From positions 49,149,927 through 49,213,926 of the forward strand of contig OZ024725.1 of assembly GCA_964016875.1 (NCBI GenBank): 64,000 bases of DNA, read 5' to 3'. The stretch comes from Fallopia convolvulus. Its lineage: Eukaryota; Streptophyta; Magnoliopsida; Caryophyllales; Polygonaceae. The notes under the pieces are model-generated. The model was not told where the DNA came from. It did no database searches and saw only the letters and a program-made list of their open reading frames with translations. Positions 1-11,056 of this stretch are shown here, piece by piece (position 1 is the first letter of the stretch; each line of letters starts with the position of its first letter). The position numbers and the translations under genes are program-made.

Positions 1-540
1 ACTACCTTTCTCAACCATTGTTCCACATCAGTACTTGAAGCTCCTATAAAGCTTGGTACTCTTGTCTTCTAAAACTCTCCAAGCCACTTATCTGGCTTGG
101 GCTCCCAAGGACTTCCTCCTAATTCCACAACCCTTCTAGAGCATTCAAGTCTCGAGATGCCTGGTGGTATTACCTCCTACCTTAGTTGGGAGGCATCCTC
201 ATATTTGGCGCTTGCATCTCATGTTCGGGAGACACGTTAGTAGCAATACCACTAATTGGTATATCATCTAATCTAAGTACTTTTGGGTTAACCCTTGGTC
301 TAGCTCGGCAATAGAGACAACAACATCTTTTGCAAGTGGTGGTTCATGTCTTCGAGGTTTATTAGCAACAAAAGTTATAGATTGTCCTTGTCGAACACTC
401 AATGTTGATCCTTCACTTTATGAAATTTCTTTGGCATGGGGGTTAGTTGGAGCTATATTTGTGCCTTCTCTACCCCTACCACGGCAACGTCCTCAGATTG
501 TCGGTAGCAGCATTAGTAGTCTTCTTTGGCAGTGTCATAT
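1..540 (-). pseudogene. Degenerate Ty3/gypsy-type gag fragment, cut by the window edge
   Basis: Read on the minus strand, the first ~70 bases encode a stretch of the type VPSFIGASSTDVEQWLRKV. This resembles the start of the retrotransposon gag domain, where a P-x-F-x-G segment is followed by a WL motif. An in-frame stop lies just upstream of it. The more distal part, up to about 540, is richer in GC than the DNA beyond and looks like decayed coding sequence, but I could not follow one frame. It is a remnant and no function is implied. Assignment to gypsy rather than another LTR group is a guess from this one motif. Confidence 0.4.
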
Positions 541-1172
541 CTAATCTACGAATACTACTATTATTAAGCCTAAGCGTCATTAAACAAAGAAAATAAGAAA
601 ATTCTTACAAAATTTCTTTCCATTCAATAGTAGTTTCTCGATGTGTCTTTCTACCCGACTATGAAATGTACCCAACTTTTATTTAAAAAATAATTAAAAA
701 GGAAAACTCGGTCTGAGTTTTCATTTAAGTTGGACCTCTCATACTTAATTGAGCGAATGGTCATAAATGACCAAATTTTTCTATTTTATATGTTATATAT
801 ATAGATAATAAACATAGATAGATAGATAGATTAAAAATTTTTAGTAAAAGTCACATAATCTACTAAACATCTAATATGGAGAAAATTTATGAAAAAATAA
901 TAATATATCAAAATAAAACTCAAAAGTACATGTTTATAAGATATTGAATTTTGATTTTTTTGTTACAATTGTTTTCTTATTGGATATTCTCACTATGTTA
1001 TTCAAAACTATTTTGTCCAACCATCGTCTTTTGTAAAAGTTGAATATATATGGTAGCACTTTGATATTTGAAATGTCAAAATTATATCGCCCAATCACCT
1101 GTCACACATTTTAGCATATTTTTAAAAGTTGTAGAACTCCTCTTCCCAAGGCTTTTCACCCACAATTTCTCC
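541..1172. other. AT-rich intergenic DNA
   Basis: No gene or element end was recognised. A short GATA microsatellite lies near 816-830. Confidence 0.5.
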
Positions 1173-1175
1173 TTA

Positions 1176-1398
1176 GAGCATCTGCAATGGTGATTTTTGT
1201 TAAAATACTAACAATATCATAAAAAATATAAAACAATTAAAAAGATGAAATGTGAGTATCAAATTGTCAATAGAAGTTTCTTCTTCCACATACTCCTATC
1301 TACTTAATTATTACCTTTAACCATTACAAAATTCCGACTTTTTTTTAAAAAAAATAATTTTTTCTATGAAACTCAAAAACTCAGGGTTGGAGATGCTC
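1176..1398. mobile_element. Tourist-like (PIF/Harbinger) MITE, 223 bp
   Basis: The ends are inverted copies: GAGCATCT at 1176 and AGATGCTC ending at 1398, with similarity running a little further in (CTGCAATGG against CTCCAACCC). The element is flanked by TTA on both sides (1173-1175 and 1399-1401), the 3-bp duplication expected of PIF/Harbinger elements. It has no coding capacity. GAGCATCT-type termini are common in plant MITEs. Confidence 0.7.
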
Positions 1399-1401
1399 TT
1401 A

Positions 1402-2440
1402 TCATTCTTCTACATTAGACCTAGATTATGCATTCAAATATTTTATTATTTGAAACTTTTAATTAATATTCTATATCATATTTTCGATCAAGATTATACT
1501 CTTTTCTCTTCTAACTCTTAGAAAAATCTTAAATAGAAGATTAATAAAATGTGAAAATGAGGATTTTTATTTTGTATTCATTTAGAAATAAATTTTTATG
1601 CCCAATCAAGAAAGGAAAAAATGAATATACTTAAATATTTTACATTAAACAAAAAAGAAATATATACATTATCGAAGAATTAGGTACTTATATATAATTA
1701 TCTTGGATATGCTCCCAAATATTAGAGTTATCTAAATCAATATTCACCTTCGAAAGGAAATGACACCTGATCCTAGGCATTTACGTATCTGCATCAACAT
1801 ATTCGCTTCTTCCTCGCCGCTACCAACCCGATTCTTGTAAATTCTTTCAAGGCTTTCCACCAATCTATCATTCTTTCACTTTGTTGTGAACATGTATGGG
1901 GATAGGAGATATGAAGGAATTCGGATTTTGAGATAAAAAAACTCTCCAAATAATTGGGTGTAAATATTGAGAGGATTATGTGACTTTTTATATTAGATAT
2001 ATCGAAGGTTTAGGACTATTAAAAGGTGTTTAGAATTTGATATTATTAAGAAGTTATAAATTAGATATAAACTTTAATATGTATGTTACAATTGTGTATA
2101 TTATGTGCATACATTCTAAAATCTCTTTTTTATAGAAGATAGATATATATAGGGATTAGAAAAAACATTAGAAATAAATATTTAAGTCATTTGAATGAGG
2201 CATCAATTGCCCAAAATTTTCTATTTTATAGTATATATAGAAGATTATTTCTATCTTTGTTATAAACCATACATAGTACGGGCCTAACACTAGTTTTTGT
2301 TTTATTTTAGAAAAGTATATAATTAATTTATGTTTACTTGATTTCTCATGATATTTATCCCAAATAATTATCCATATACGACTCAACAAATTTTACATTT
2401 TCATTCCTATTATTTATTCTTAATTTTGATTTTCAATGTT
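1402..2440. other. AT-rich intergenic DNA
   Basis: No coding region or element boundary was recognised in this ~1 kb. Confidence 0.5.
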
Positions 2441-2441
2441 A

Positions 2442-3226
2442 CTAGTAAGACCCGGTCGTGCCATGCACGACAATGATTTCAAAAAAAAATTATGTAGGAA
2501 CTGAAATAATTTCCTCAATAAAACTTTCAAATGAGAATTATTATAATATGTAGGGAATGTAAAAAAAATTTCTTTATTTATAATAGGATATGTGATTTAA
2601 ATTTTGAATGAGATAATATTATATAATATATAGGTAAATAAATACTAGAAAAACTAAATAATATTTCCATACTCATTAATTGAATATGGTAAGTATTTCA
2701 TACTCATTAGTTAAATATGGTAAGTAATAGTAATGAATGAGGTAATATCATTACAAATAGGGATAGATGCTTATTAATAACGTAGTTAATTGAATTTTTT
2801 AAATTGAATATAATAAGTAATAATGATAAATGATATAATATTATTATAATATAAAAAAAATGATACATATTAAAGATGATGATGTATAATTATATAATAT
2901 TTAAATTTTGTCCATAAAAAGTAGTAGATCATTGTATATTAGATATTATGTATGGATAATTTCATACTTGCCATTGAAAAAAAACAATATATATGAAAGA
3001 TGATGATGTACAATTATATAATATTTAAATTTTGTCTATAAAAAGTAGTAGATCATTGTATATTAATAGCAATAGTAACATTATTTATTATATATTTTTA
3101 AGGATGGTAAATACTAAAAAGAAGAAAGGGTAAATAAGTAAATTTAAAAATTAAGATGCTTATGTGGCATAGTTAGATGTGTAACACATAGGATAGAGAG
3201 ATTCGAGTTTGGTAAGAGTATATAGA
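2442..3226 (-). mobile_element. Non-autonomous Helitron, 785 bp
   Basis: On the minus strand the element begins TCTATATACTC at 3226 and ends CTAG at 2442. A 7-bp hairpin (GTCGTGC-ATG-GCACGAC) lies 9 nt before the CTAG. The flanking host bases are A before TC (from T3227) and T after CTAG (from A2441), matching Helitron insertion into an AT dinucleotide without target duplication. No Rep or helicase sequence is present, so movement would need an enzyme from elsewhere. Confidence 0.75.
2872..3068. repeat. Direct duplication inside the Helitron
   Basis: A ~74-bp segment beginning AAAGATGATGATGTA occurs at 2872 and again at 2996, a 124-bp offset, with only a few differences. Both copies lie within the Helitron body. 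Confidence 0.7.
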
Positions 3227-3859
3227 TTTCTAAACCTTATATCAATATACTATAGCTAAACCTTTGCTATACCATGTAGGCATGTTTATTTTTTACCCTT
3301 AATTTTTAAGTACTTACATTCCATACATATTATGATAATATAATACTTATTTACTAAAAAATATATCACCAATGCTAATAATAAGTAAGAAAATATTATT
3401 TTAATTATTTTTTAATATTATTTAATAAAGTGTATAGATGAAAAATATTAATTCACATCCATGTTCAATTATATTCTCTGTAAGTTTAATTTCTTCATTT
3501 AAAAATGTAGGGTGTAAAGATTCATTAATGTTTTTCCCAAACAATTTAAGAGTATAAGAACATCCTCTCGAATAATCAATGCTAAAAAGAGAAGAAGACA
3601 TCTACCATCAAAGATGAGTAAAGAGGACATTAAAGAGTTTTTGAAATGTCCTTTGGCTTTGACCTACATTTTCAATGCTACTATTAAGAAGAGAAAGGGA
3701 AGGAAGAATATGTTTTTCGAGGAGATGATGGCTAAGGAAACATCTATATGGAATTCAGTGTCGTTTGATTGGCAAATCATTCTTAATGGTAAGTCTTTTT
3801 TTCAAGTTCTTAAATTCCTAAATTATTTACTTGTTTTTTTTGATAAGGTAAGAATTCAG
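3227..3859. other. AT-rich DNA with one unassigned open frame
   Basis: An 87-codon plus-strand open frame at 3614-3877 encodes a lysine-rich peptide. I recognise no family, and it runs into the reversed copia remnant, so I do not call it a gene. The rest is AT-rich and featureless. Confidence 0.4.
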
Positions 3860-3863
3860 TTTG

Positions 3864-4740
3864 TTAGACGAGCTTGACAAATCGAGAGGTTTTGACTCGA
3901 GCAGGTTGGTTGGGAACATTTCCCTTCTTACCCTTTTCATCACGACAATCCCCACAGAAATGTCCAAATTTGCCACAATTCCAACAACCATCTCCTTTTG
4001 GAGTGCGTTTCTTGTTAGAACTATTGCTTGTGCTATTGTTAGAGGACCTTTTCTTGCCCTTCCACTTGTTCCCATGTTTGCAAATTTCTTCAACCATGTT
4101 GATAGTGGAAGAACTAGGATTCTTCTCCTTGCCCTTCTCTTGCGCTCAAAGACCCTATTCAATGCGCAAATGACTTCCAAGTTCCACAAGAGAAATTTCT
4201 TCCTTCTTGTGCTTAAGCATGTGTTTAAAGTCTTTCCACGATGGTGGTAACTTGTCAATAATACTTGACACCGAGATGGCTTCATCCATCTTCAAATTAT
4301 GTTGGGTAGACCACCCTAAGACATGAAGAAGTTCATTGAACTGCTCCATCACCAACCTAGTCTCAACCATCTTGTAGTCATTGAGGTTGCTAACAAGAAA
4401 ATTCATTCTTGATGCATCCTCGGCTATGTACTTCGAATCAAGAGAGTCTCATAATATTTTGGAGGATTTCCACATGTTGGTAAACATCAAAGAGTGAGTC
4501 AGACATACCATTAAGAATGTGACCACGACAGATGTAATCATCATTCTCCCATTTGCACTTGCGCCTCACAACCTCTAACGCCTCGTCATCGCCAACCTCT
4601 GGCATGGGGGTGGAGAGGACGTACACTACCTTCAAGGTTGTGAACAAGAAGTGCATCTTCTTTTGCCATCTTAGAAAGTCCATACCCTCGAACTTCTCCA
4701 ACTTTTGGAACTTCGAGGTCATCTTACCAATGGATGTCAT
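3864..4740 (-). pseudogene. Copia-type gag, broken
   Basis: The start is an ATG at 4738-4740. The gag domain (UBN2/gag-polypeptide of copia type) includes FEGMDFLRWQKKM near the N terminus. Further on come the MNFLVSNLNDYKMVE and SIIDKLPPSWKDFK blocks typical of copia gag. It ends in a CCHC zinc knuckle, CWNCGKFGHFCGDC, at about 3950-3995. Breaks: a frame change and a TGA where Trp is expected near 4450, and a TAG after the LRIE segment near 4155. The pieces lie in different frames, so no full gag can be made. In the family, Gag forms the virus-like particle. Confidence 0.8.
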
Positions 4741-4894
4741 TAATCTGAAACTATCGGTTTAGACTGTTGGTGCAATGCGCTCTTTGAGTTGGGGAACTCT
4801 TCAAGGTCGACGACTTCAGGCAAGTCGACAACTTCTTCAGTACACCAGGGGAAATGATCAATGAACGTAATGGTAGCTTGATATAGGTTTGAAT

Positions 4895-7800
4895 TTTAAT
4901 ACCCGGTCTCTGAAAACCCAATACTTGTTTTCCTACGTGTAAAATCTAGTTGGGGCGTTTTGGAGAACCCAACAATATATTGGACCCTTTCGGGATTTTG
5001 GGCCGCGTTTGGGCCAGGAAGCCCAATTTAGGCTTAGCTTTCCCTTTAAATCGCAACCCAAACCCTATACCCATTCTTTCTTCTTTGTCCGTTTCTTTTG
5101 GGGAGAAAACCTAGATGCTCAATCCTTTCCCTCACCTTTGCGCCGCACCAGTTTGGAGAGGAGGAGAAAGGTGCCACCTAGGGCGACGCTCCATACTCCG
5201 TCTCGATCTGCCCTTCGTCTCTTACACCACCACCTGTTGTTCTTTCGGTCGCGCTAGTGTTGGGACGAGACCCAATTCCGATCGCCGATCATCCGCTAGG
5301 AGCCGCTAGTTCCACCGTTGTCCGACATCATGGTTTGAGTTTCGCTTGCCCGAGATCCTCACCCCGAAGCCATATCTTGTCGAATTGGACAGATCGAGGG
5401 CTTCCTTCTCTCTCTCGGAGGATGAGTTGAATGGGGTTCAAATCGCGGTTTCCGCTGATTTTGTTGTGACCATGCTGCACAAGAACGAGCCACCTCCAAT
5501 GGTCTTCCCGGTCCGATGCCCTTTGTTTGGTCTTACTAAGCTTATAACAAGGGTCACTTGACTGCCTTTCCACCGTCAAGTCGAGCCGGACAAGAACTCT
5601 AGATTGGAGCTTCCGCCTCGCCTCAGACGTCGTCAATTTGAGTGTTGGTTGTTGCTGTCCTCGTGGGTGCCGAAGTCGGATCAAGCAAGAGTAGCCCCAA
5701 TGTGATTTTATTCCGTGGCCAACTACTCATTTTGAGGTTGGGAAATTGCAATCTCATGCTAAGTTCAAAATTCGATTTTGGTTCTCGTATTTTGATATTT
5801 TGAGTATCGTTATTAATGTTTGGAGCTATGTTTATGTAACTAGGTCCGAGATGGTTAATCACTAGACATGTAATTATTCAGCCCAATTCTAGCTTTAATC
5901 TGAGAGTTTCTGTTTTGGATTCTTGACATGTAAATGTGTTGGTAGTAGTAGTAGACTAGCAGTAGGTTAGTTGGGATAAGATTAAATTGTTCTACTTAAT
6001 TAATTCTGCATAAGCTAGACATATTAAGGTGGGTGTATGTTTTATTGGACAAGATTACTAATTAATGGGCAAGTGTGTGGTATTTCTGTTCGTGTGGCTT
6101 AGGTAATATATAAATACTTAGATGTGGGTAAGTTGCTGAGTTTGTCCTATTGTAAATTAGGGTGGGTAATTAGTATGTGATCACGTTAAAGTCAACTCAT
6201 GTGTTCTTTAATGGGATAGGTTGCTAATAAGATCGTTCAATTGTATTCATATAGATAGCTGGTGGGTTGGGGAATAGGCTGATTGCTTGGATAAATAATT
6301 AATTAGTGGATACTAGGTGTTGTTTGATCGCTTGTTTGAGGAGTTTGGGTTTTCTTTTGCTTGTCCTCTTTAAGTAAAGCTTTGGTTATAGGGGAATCTT
6401 TTTGAAAATACGAACTTAGTTTGGGTGCAAACTATATCTTGATAGTAGCTTGTTGTGTTAACTTTGTTAGGAGTTCATGTTGCTCAGTTTGCTTAAGTCA
6501 TCCGCTTTTTGCGAGAATCCGTCTTCCAGGTAAGTCGTTTTGCGACTTGCTCGGTTTAATTCAATTCTTGTTAGATTGGGTGCCATGTGTGTAGAATTGG
6601 TTTTGGGAATTAGTCTCATTGTTTATTATTTCCAAGTAAAATGTTTTAATCTGTATCTATGTGAACTTTGAATCCGTTTGTGACTATGTTTGCATTGTTA
6701 AATGTAATTGTGATTCTAATTATTTTGGTATTTGTGATTGTATTTGTACTTGTAATTGTAAGTGTGATGTAATAGTAATTGTGACTATGGTTGTGATGGT
6801 AATTGTGACTATGAGTGTGGTTGTAATTGTAATTGGGAATATGAATGCGATTGTGTTTGAATTTGTGCTTACGTTCGAATTGTGATTGCGCTTGAATTGT
6901 GATTGTGGTTGTGCTTGTTATTGTGATTGTTACTTGTTCGGATCTATCTTTCTTTCGCTGCGTGTTTGTTTTCGTTTTTCGAAGTTATTTGCATGTCGAC
7001 TTGCCTTGCTTACGACCGTTATGTGTTAAATGATTGAATTGAATGTGCCAACCTTATTTTGGAATGATTCCATATTATATCCTTATATAAACTTATGAAA
7101 AATCGTTTTTAAACCTTTTTGTTATGTGTGCACTAGGTTCCACCGACATGGTCATGGAGCACGGGATAAGTTGGAGAAGAAGTGGCCCCCGGGCATGGCC
7201 ATGGGGCTGGAAGGGACCCCCTTCTAAAAATAAAATAAAATGTTTTGGCAAACACTCTAGTAGAGGTTTAGCCGGGGAAAGAAGGGTGAATAGGGGAAAT
7301 GGGCACGTGTATATGGTACGCGCCCTGACCGTGCGCCATAGATGAGAGGCCGGAGGGTGCCATTTGGATTTGAGGAGGATGTTTGGTTGTTATATTATTT
7401 GATGGACTTTGTATGAATGGTCTCATGTTAATGGGTTTTGTTTAACGTAATGTATTTTGTGGTTATGTATGTTGGGAAGATTCTTATGGATATTATTGTT
7501 ATCCTTGTTACTATTATTGATGTTATCTGTATTAATTTTACTATTGTGATATTGTTGTATTTTTTGTGTGATGTTAATTGTGATGTGGTTTGTATATGTG
7601 TGTGTATCCGTGTGTCTGTCTGATTGTGTGTCTGTGTGTATGGGTTTTTGTGTGACTATTTAACGTTAAGTGTTGAATTGATATGAATTGATAATTATTG
7701 ATTTATGTGTGAAAATTGATTGCTAGGGTTCTGTGTGGTTTTTCAAACACTCTATATGCATCTCACACTTTCTAGCTTGAATTAGAATTGTAGTTGACCC

Positions 7801-8207
7801 TTCGGGGAATATTTTTTTTACAATTTCAAGTACTTTTCAAGAATCGTGATGGATTCTCTACAAAGTGGTGAAGCGGATGTGGGTGATGTGTCATTGGGTT
7901 TGGGTTGTTGGGATCTGGTTATTTATGTAGTAAAAGTTGTCTTTGAATTTTTTGTTACTAGTTGGATAGAACTGGTTTAGGATAGTTCGGATTTACAAAA
8001 TGATCTGAATGTGATCTTCTATATATGAATTCAAGAATACTATCATGTTTTCCACCCTTTTTTAAAAATAAAAAGTTGGATGTTTATTTGTTTTCTCGTC
8101 GTGCCCGAGTTGCAAGATCCTAGTGAATTTGTTGACCGACCAATCTGAGTAGTATCCAGATAGGGTCTACCACCAAGTAGCGCCTTGGTGAAAGTCGGGG
8201 TGTTACA
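4895..8207 (+). mobile_element. Solo LTR of a Ty3/gypsy (Tekay/Del-like) retrotransposon, 3313 bp
   Basis: The right end is CGGGGTGTTACA and the left end TTTAATACCCGG, a decayed inverse of it. A perfect 5-bp duplication, TGAAT, flanks it at 4890-4894 and 8208-8212. There is no internal coding region or second LTR, so it is a solo LTR from LTR-LTR recombination. Length over 3 kb and the GGGTGTTACA terminus are typical of plant Tekay/Del chromoviruses. A TATA-like TTTAAAT near 5045, followed by a pyrimidine-rich leader, suggests plus orientation. It interrupts the copia element. Confidence 0.75.
6661..6920 (+). repeat. Low-complexity TGTGATTG/TGTAATTG repeat in the solo LTR
   Basis: Many imperfect copies of TGTGATTG, TGTAATTG and TGTGACTATG follow each other. 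They create a chance 74-codon open frame rich in Val, Ile and Cys. Confidence 0.7.
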
Positions 8208-8741
8208 TGAATCGTATGGAAGCTTTCCTAAACCGATATTTCACCCCTTATTCAGCCCAATGGAATTCGTGAAATCCGATTGAGATAAGACAAAGGCAAC
8301 AAACCCTCCTGTCTTTGTCGTGGTTGTTGATCTAGGACAAAACTGTAGAGTTTATATATATGAATTGTTACTTCTTGTTGAGAGTGTTTTTCAGAGAGAA
8401 CAATTCATTAGCCTTCGACACAATAGCCCAATGAAGCCTTTAAATAGGCATTTGGACATCCAAGACGGTTACAGGCAGTTTTCTGGAGTGGGTGACATGG
8501 ACAGTGGTCACTGGAGGTTACCAGTAGTTACAACTCATGTCCACTACCTCTCCACATGCTTCCACTACTTTTATACGTCCCTAGGAGTCTCTAATTAGAT
8601 TAGATAACTTCCAAACAGTTACATGTGCGTTGCTTAACTGATTCAAAGGCGGTTACCAAGCGGTTACCCTAGAACCGTTACCTAGGTCGTAGACCTCACT
8701 GAAGTCGGCGACATCCAAGTCCCAACCTCAAATTTCCAACA
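8208..8741 (-). repeat. Copia LTR
   Basis: On the minus strand it starts TGTTGGAAATTTG at 8741 and ends in CA at 8208-8209, where the gypsy solo LTR entered and duplicated TGAAT. It lies directly upstream of the copia primer site and gag once the solo LTR is removed. The partner LTR was not found. Its outer end borders TGTAA. Confidence 0.55.
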
Positions 8742-9018
8742 TGTAACAAGCTTTGAACGTTTTCAACCTTATGGAACTTAGGTTCACTTACACCAATGTG
8801 CACTCCGCACACCCTAGCTCATGTTATAGTAAATTTTGTTCCTATTGTGTCGACGTGAATCCCGATCACACCAAAACTGACATCGGTGACTTCTCAAATG
8901 TCGATGACACTAAAATCACCAACAATTCTGATTTTTGTTGAAATGAAAACCTAAAATATACACTGGTAATTAAGCTCTACAAACAGAAAAAATTAGATAA
9001 TCATAATCAAATAATTAA

Positions 9019-10467
9019 GGAAAAATTGCTCCAAATATCCCAACCTTTCATTCGGTTGCACACTCTACCCTGACCTTTTTAAATTTCACAAAATATCATA
9101 TACTTTGGGGATAGTTGCGCACTCCACCCTCGAAGTGTCCACACTTTGAGTAAAATTATGAATTAGCCCCTCACTTTTTCGTTTTGTAACAAAAATGGCC
9201 AATCCATGTACACATTTTTTTTTCATTTATAACATAGCGTTATAAGTTCAATTTTCTCATTTATAAAAAATAATATAATTATTTTCATTATTTGCTAATA
9301 TAAATCTCACCTTTATAATAACTATATAAAACCATAGCTTTTACCTTACAAAGTAGTTCATCTTAATACTCTTTTGATTATTACATTTTAAAAAAAAATG
9401 GGACACAAGTGAAAAAGATTTCATAACCTTTATATAAAACTTATGTTGTAGCTTTTTACCCTTATAATTAACCATATGTATAAATAATTAGTCCATAACT
9501 TTTACAAAGTAACTCATTTTAATACTTTTTTCCTTTATTATTTTTGAAATAAATTTATACACGAGAAAAAAATTCATAACCTTTTTTTAAGTTTAAAAAC
9601 TTGTGTTCTACCTTGTCCAACTTAACCAACAAGATAGTGTACAATTTATGTTCTAGCTTGTTTATTTAAACACAATGACACAAACTAATTAAATAAAAAA
9701 TATTAAATTAAACATAAAATCCAAATATCCTTTTTAGTAAATGGAAAACTAAAAACTCAATTATTTTTTAAAAAAAAGAAACGCAAAAGGCATTAAAAAT
9801 ATTCATAACTAAATTTTTTTTATTTTCGACAAACAAAAGTTGGACTCGATGATATATGTAATTACTCAAAATTTTCAAACTTTTATAAAATAAGTTTATG
9901 AAAATTCTTATTATTTTTTTTCTAAAATTATTTCAAAAATGATAATGGACAAAAACTATTAAGAGAAACTACTTTTAAAGTCAAATTTATGGCTATAGAT
10001 TTATGTGGTTAATTATGAAGTGGAGAATTTATATTAGCAAAATAAAAGTAATGACATTATTTTCATGTAAATGAGAAAAGTAAATATATAAGGCTATGTT
10101 ATTAATTTGGACCTTACCCAAAATGTTATTAACCTTAATCAAATATAATTTTATATAAAGAAAATTGATTATTTTAACTTAATTTCCACTAAAATTGATA
10201 TAGAACAAAAACAGATCTAAAATGATTATTTTTGAATGTTTTTTTAATCCTTATAATGACAATATTATAATTTTTAAAAATGATTTGTACAAGAGTTGGG
10301 TATTTTTGTCACAAAATAAAAAAGTCCTCAAATTTACCGAAAATGTGGACACTTGAGGGTAGAGTGCACAATTATCCCCAAAGTATAGGATATTTTGTGA
10401 AATTCGAAAAAGTCAGGGTAGAGTGTGCAACTGAATGAAAGGTTGGGATATTTCTAGCAATTTTTCC
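9019..10467. mobile_element. Non-autonomous Mutator-like element (TIR-MULE), 1449 bp
   Basis: Inverted repeats of ~160 bp bound it, beginning GGAAAAATTGCT at 9019 and ending AGCAATTTTTCC at 10467. Similarity includes the shared blocks ATATCCCAACCTTTCATTC and ACTTTGGGGATA. A perfect 9-bp duplication AATAATTAA flanks it (9010-9018 and 10468-10476). Long TIRs with a 9-bp duplication are the mark of Mutator-like elements. The interior is AT-rich without a transposase. The TIRs are only slightly diverged, suggesting moderate age. Confidence 0.85.
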
Positions 10468-10476
10468 AATAATTAA

Positions 10477-11056
10477 CCAACCTTTTACGATAAAACTATA
10501 AGGTGTACGTTTTCATTCTTGAATGTAATAATGAACAATCCTTAATTCAAAAGTTATTAAACGAGTTTTAATATAAATAGTCAAGTTAAGCATGCCTTAA
10601 TTTTGTTTTTTGTTTTTTTAATCTAAATGGAGACTTTTATGGTTATACTAAGTTGTATGAAATACTACTCACACAAGCCGATGTGGCTATGTATTGACTA
10701 TTGAGCACTAAGTGAAAAGAGTAAAATTCCACCATCACGCACAAAAAATGGAAGAAAAATGACTACAACGCCATATCAAACATAAGGATTGAACATCTGA
10801 TTGTGGGACTAAAAGCCAAATACAGGAATGATAGTACTGAAACATAAGAATTAACCATGAGACCACGTATGACTGGTCATTGTATGTTGTTTTGACAATC
10901 AAGAAGTAAAATAACATTTTAAGATAAGTACTATATGGTTTCTATTGTTTTCTAGGTGTACTGAAGCTTATAGAAATGGAGAAACTTGATAGTAGATTCT
11001 AGCATACAGCCTCAAAGGCCAATCCAAAGCATACTTCCCTTCACCGCGAGCATTTT
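10477..11056. other. Region downstream of ASY1
   Basis: Probably includes the 3' untranslated region of the minus-strand ASY1 gene. No distinct polyadenylation signal or second gene was identified. Confidence 0.4.

Larger units (their letters stand above)
3860..8741 (-). mobile_element. Broken Ty1/copia element (gag plus one LTR), split by a solo LTR
   Basis: Minus-strand copia gag lies at 3864-4740. A primer-binding-site-like sequence (CCTATATCAAGC on the minus strand, resembling the TGGTATCAGAGC type) lies near 4875-4886. An LTR occupies 8208-8741. The 3.3 kb between is a gypsy solo LTR inserted almost exactly at the LTR/primer-site junction. Protease, integrase, reverse transcriptase and the second LTR are absent: sequence beyond the zinc knuckle stops at about 3860. 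It is therefore a dead 5' portion of a copia element. Confidence 0.65.

Noticed and set aside
3614..3877. 87-codon plus-strand frame as a gene
   Set aside because: No family resemblance, and it runs into the reversed copia remnant.
3861..4250. Plus-strand frames over the copia gag
   Set aside because: Antisense of the gag with its zinc knuckle.
5009..5862. Host gene start in the GC-richer 5.0-5.7 kb stretch
   Set aside because: Lies within the solo LTR, whose ends and duplication are clear; frames are short and unrelated to known proteins.
6661..6885. Val/Cys-rich 74-codon frame
   Set aside because: Product of TGTGATTG low-complexity repeats.
8320..8598. 92-codon frame in the copia LTR
   Set aside because: Falls inside an LTR on the opposite strand; no domain.
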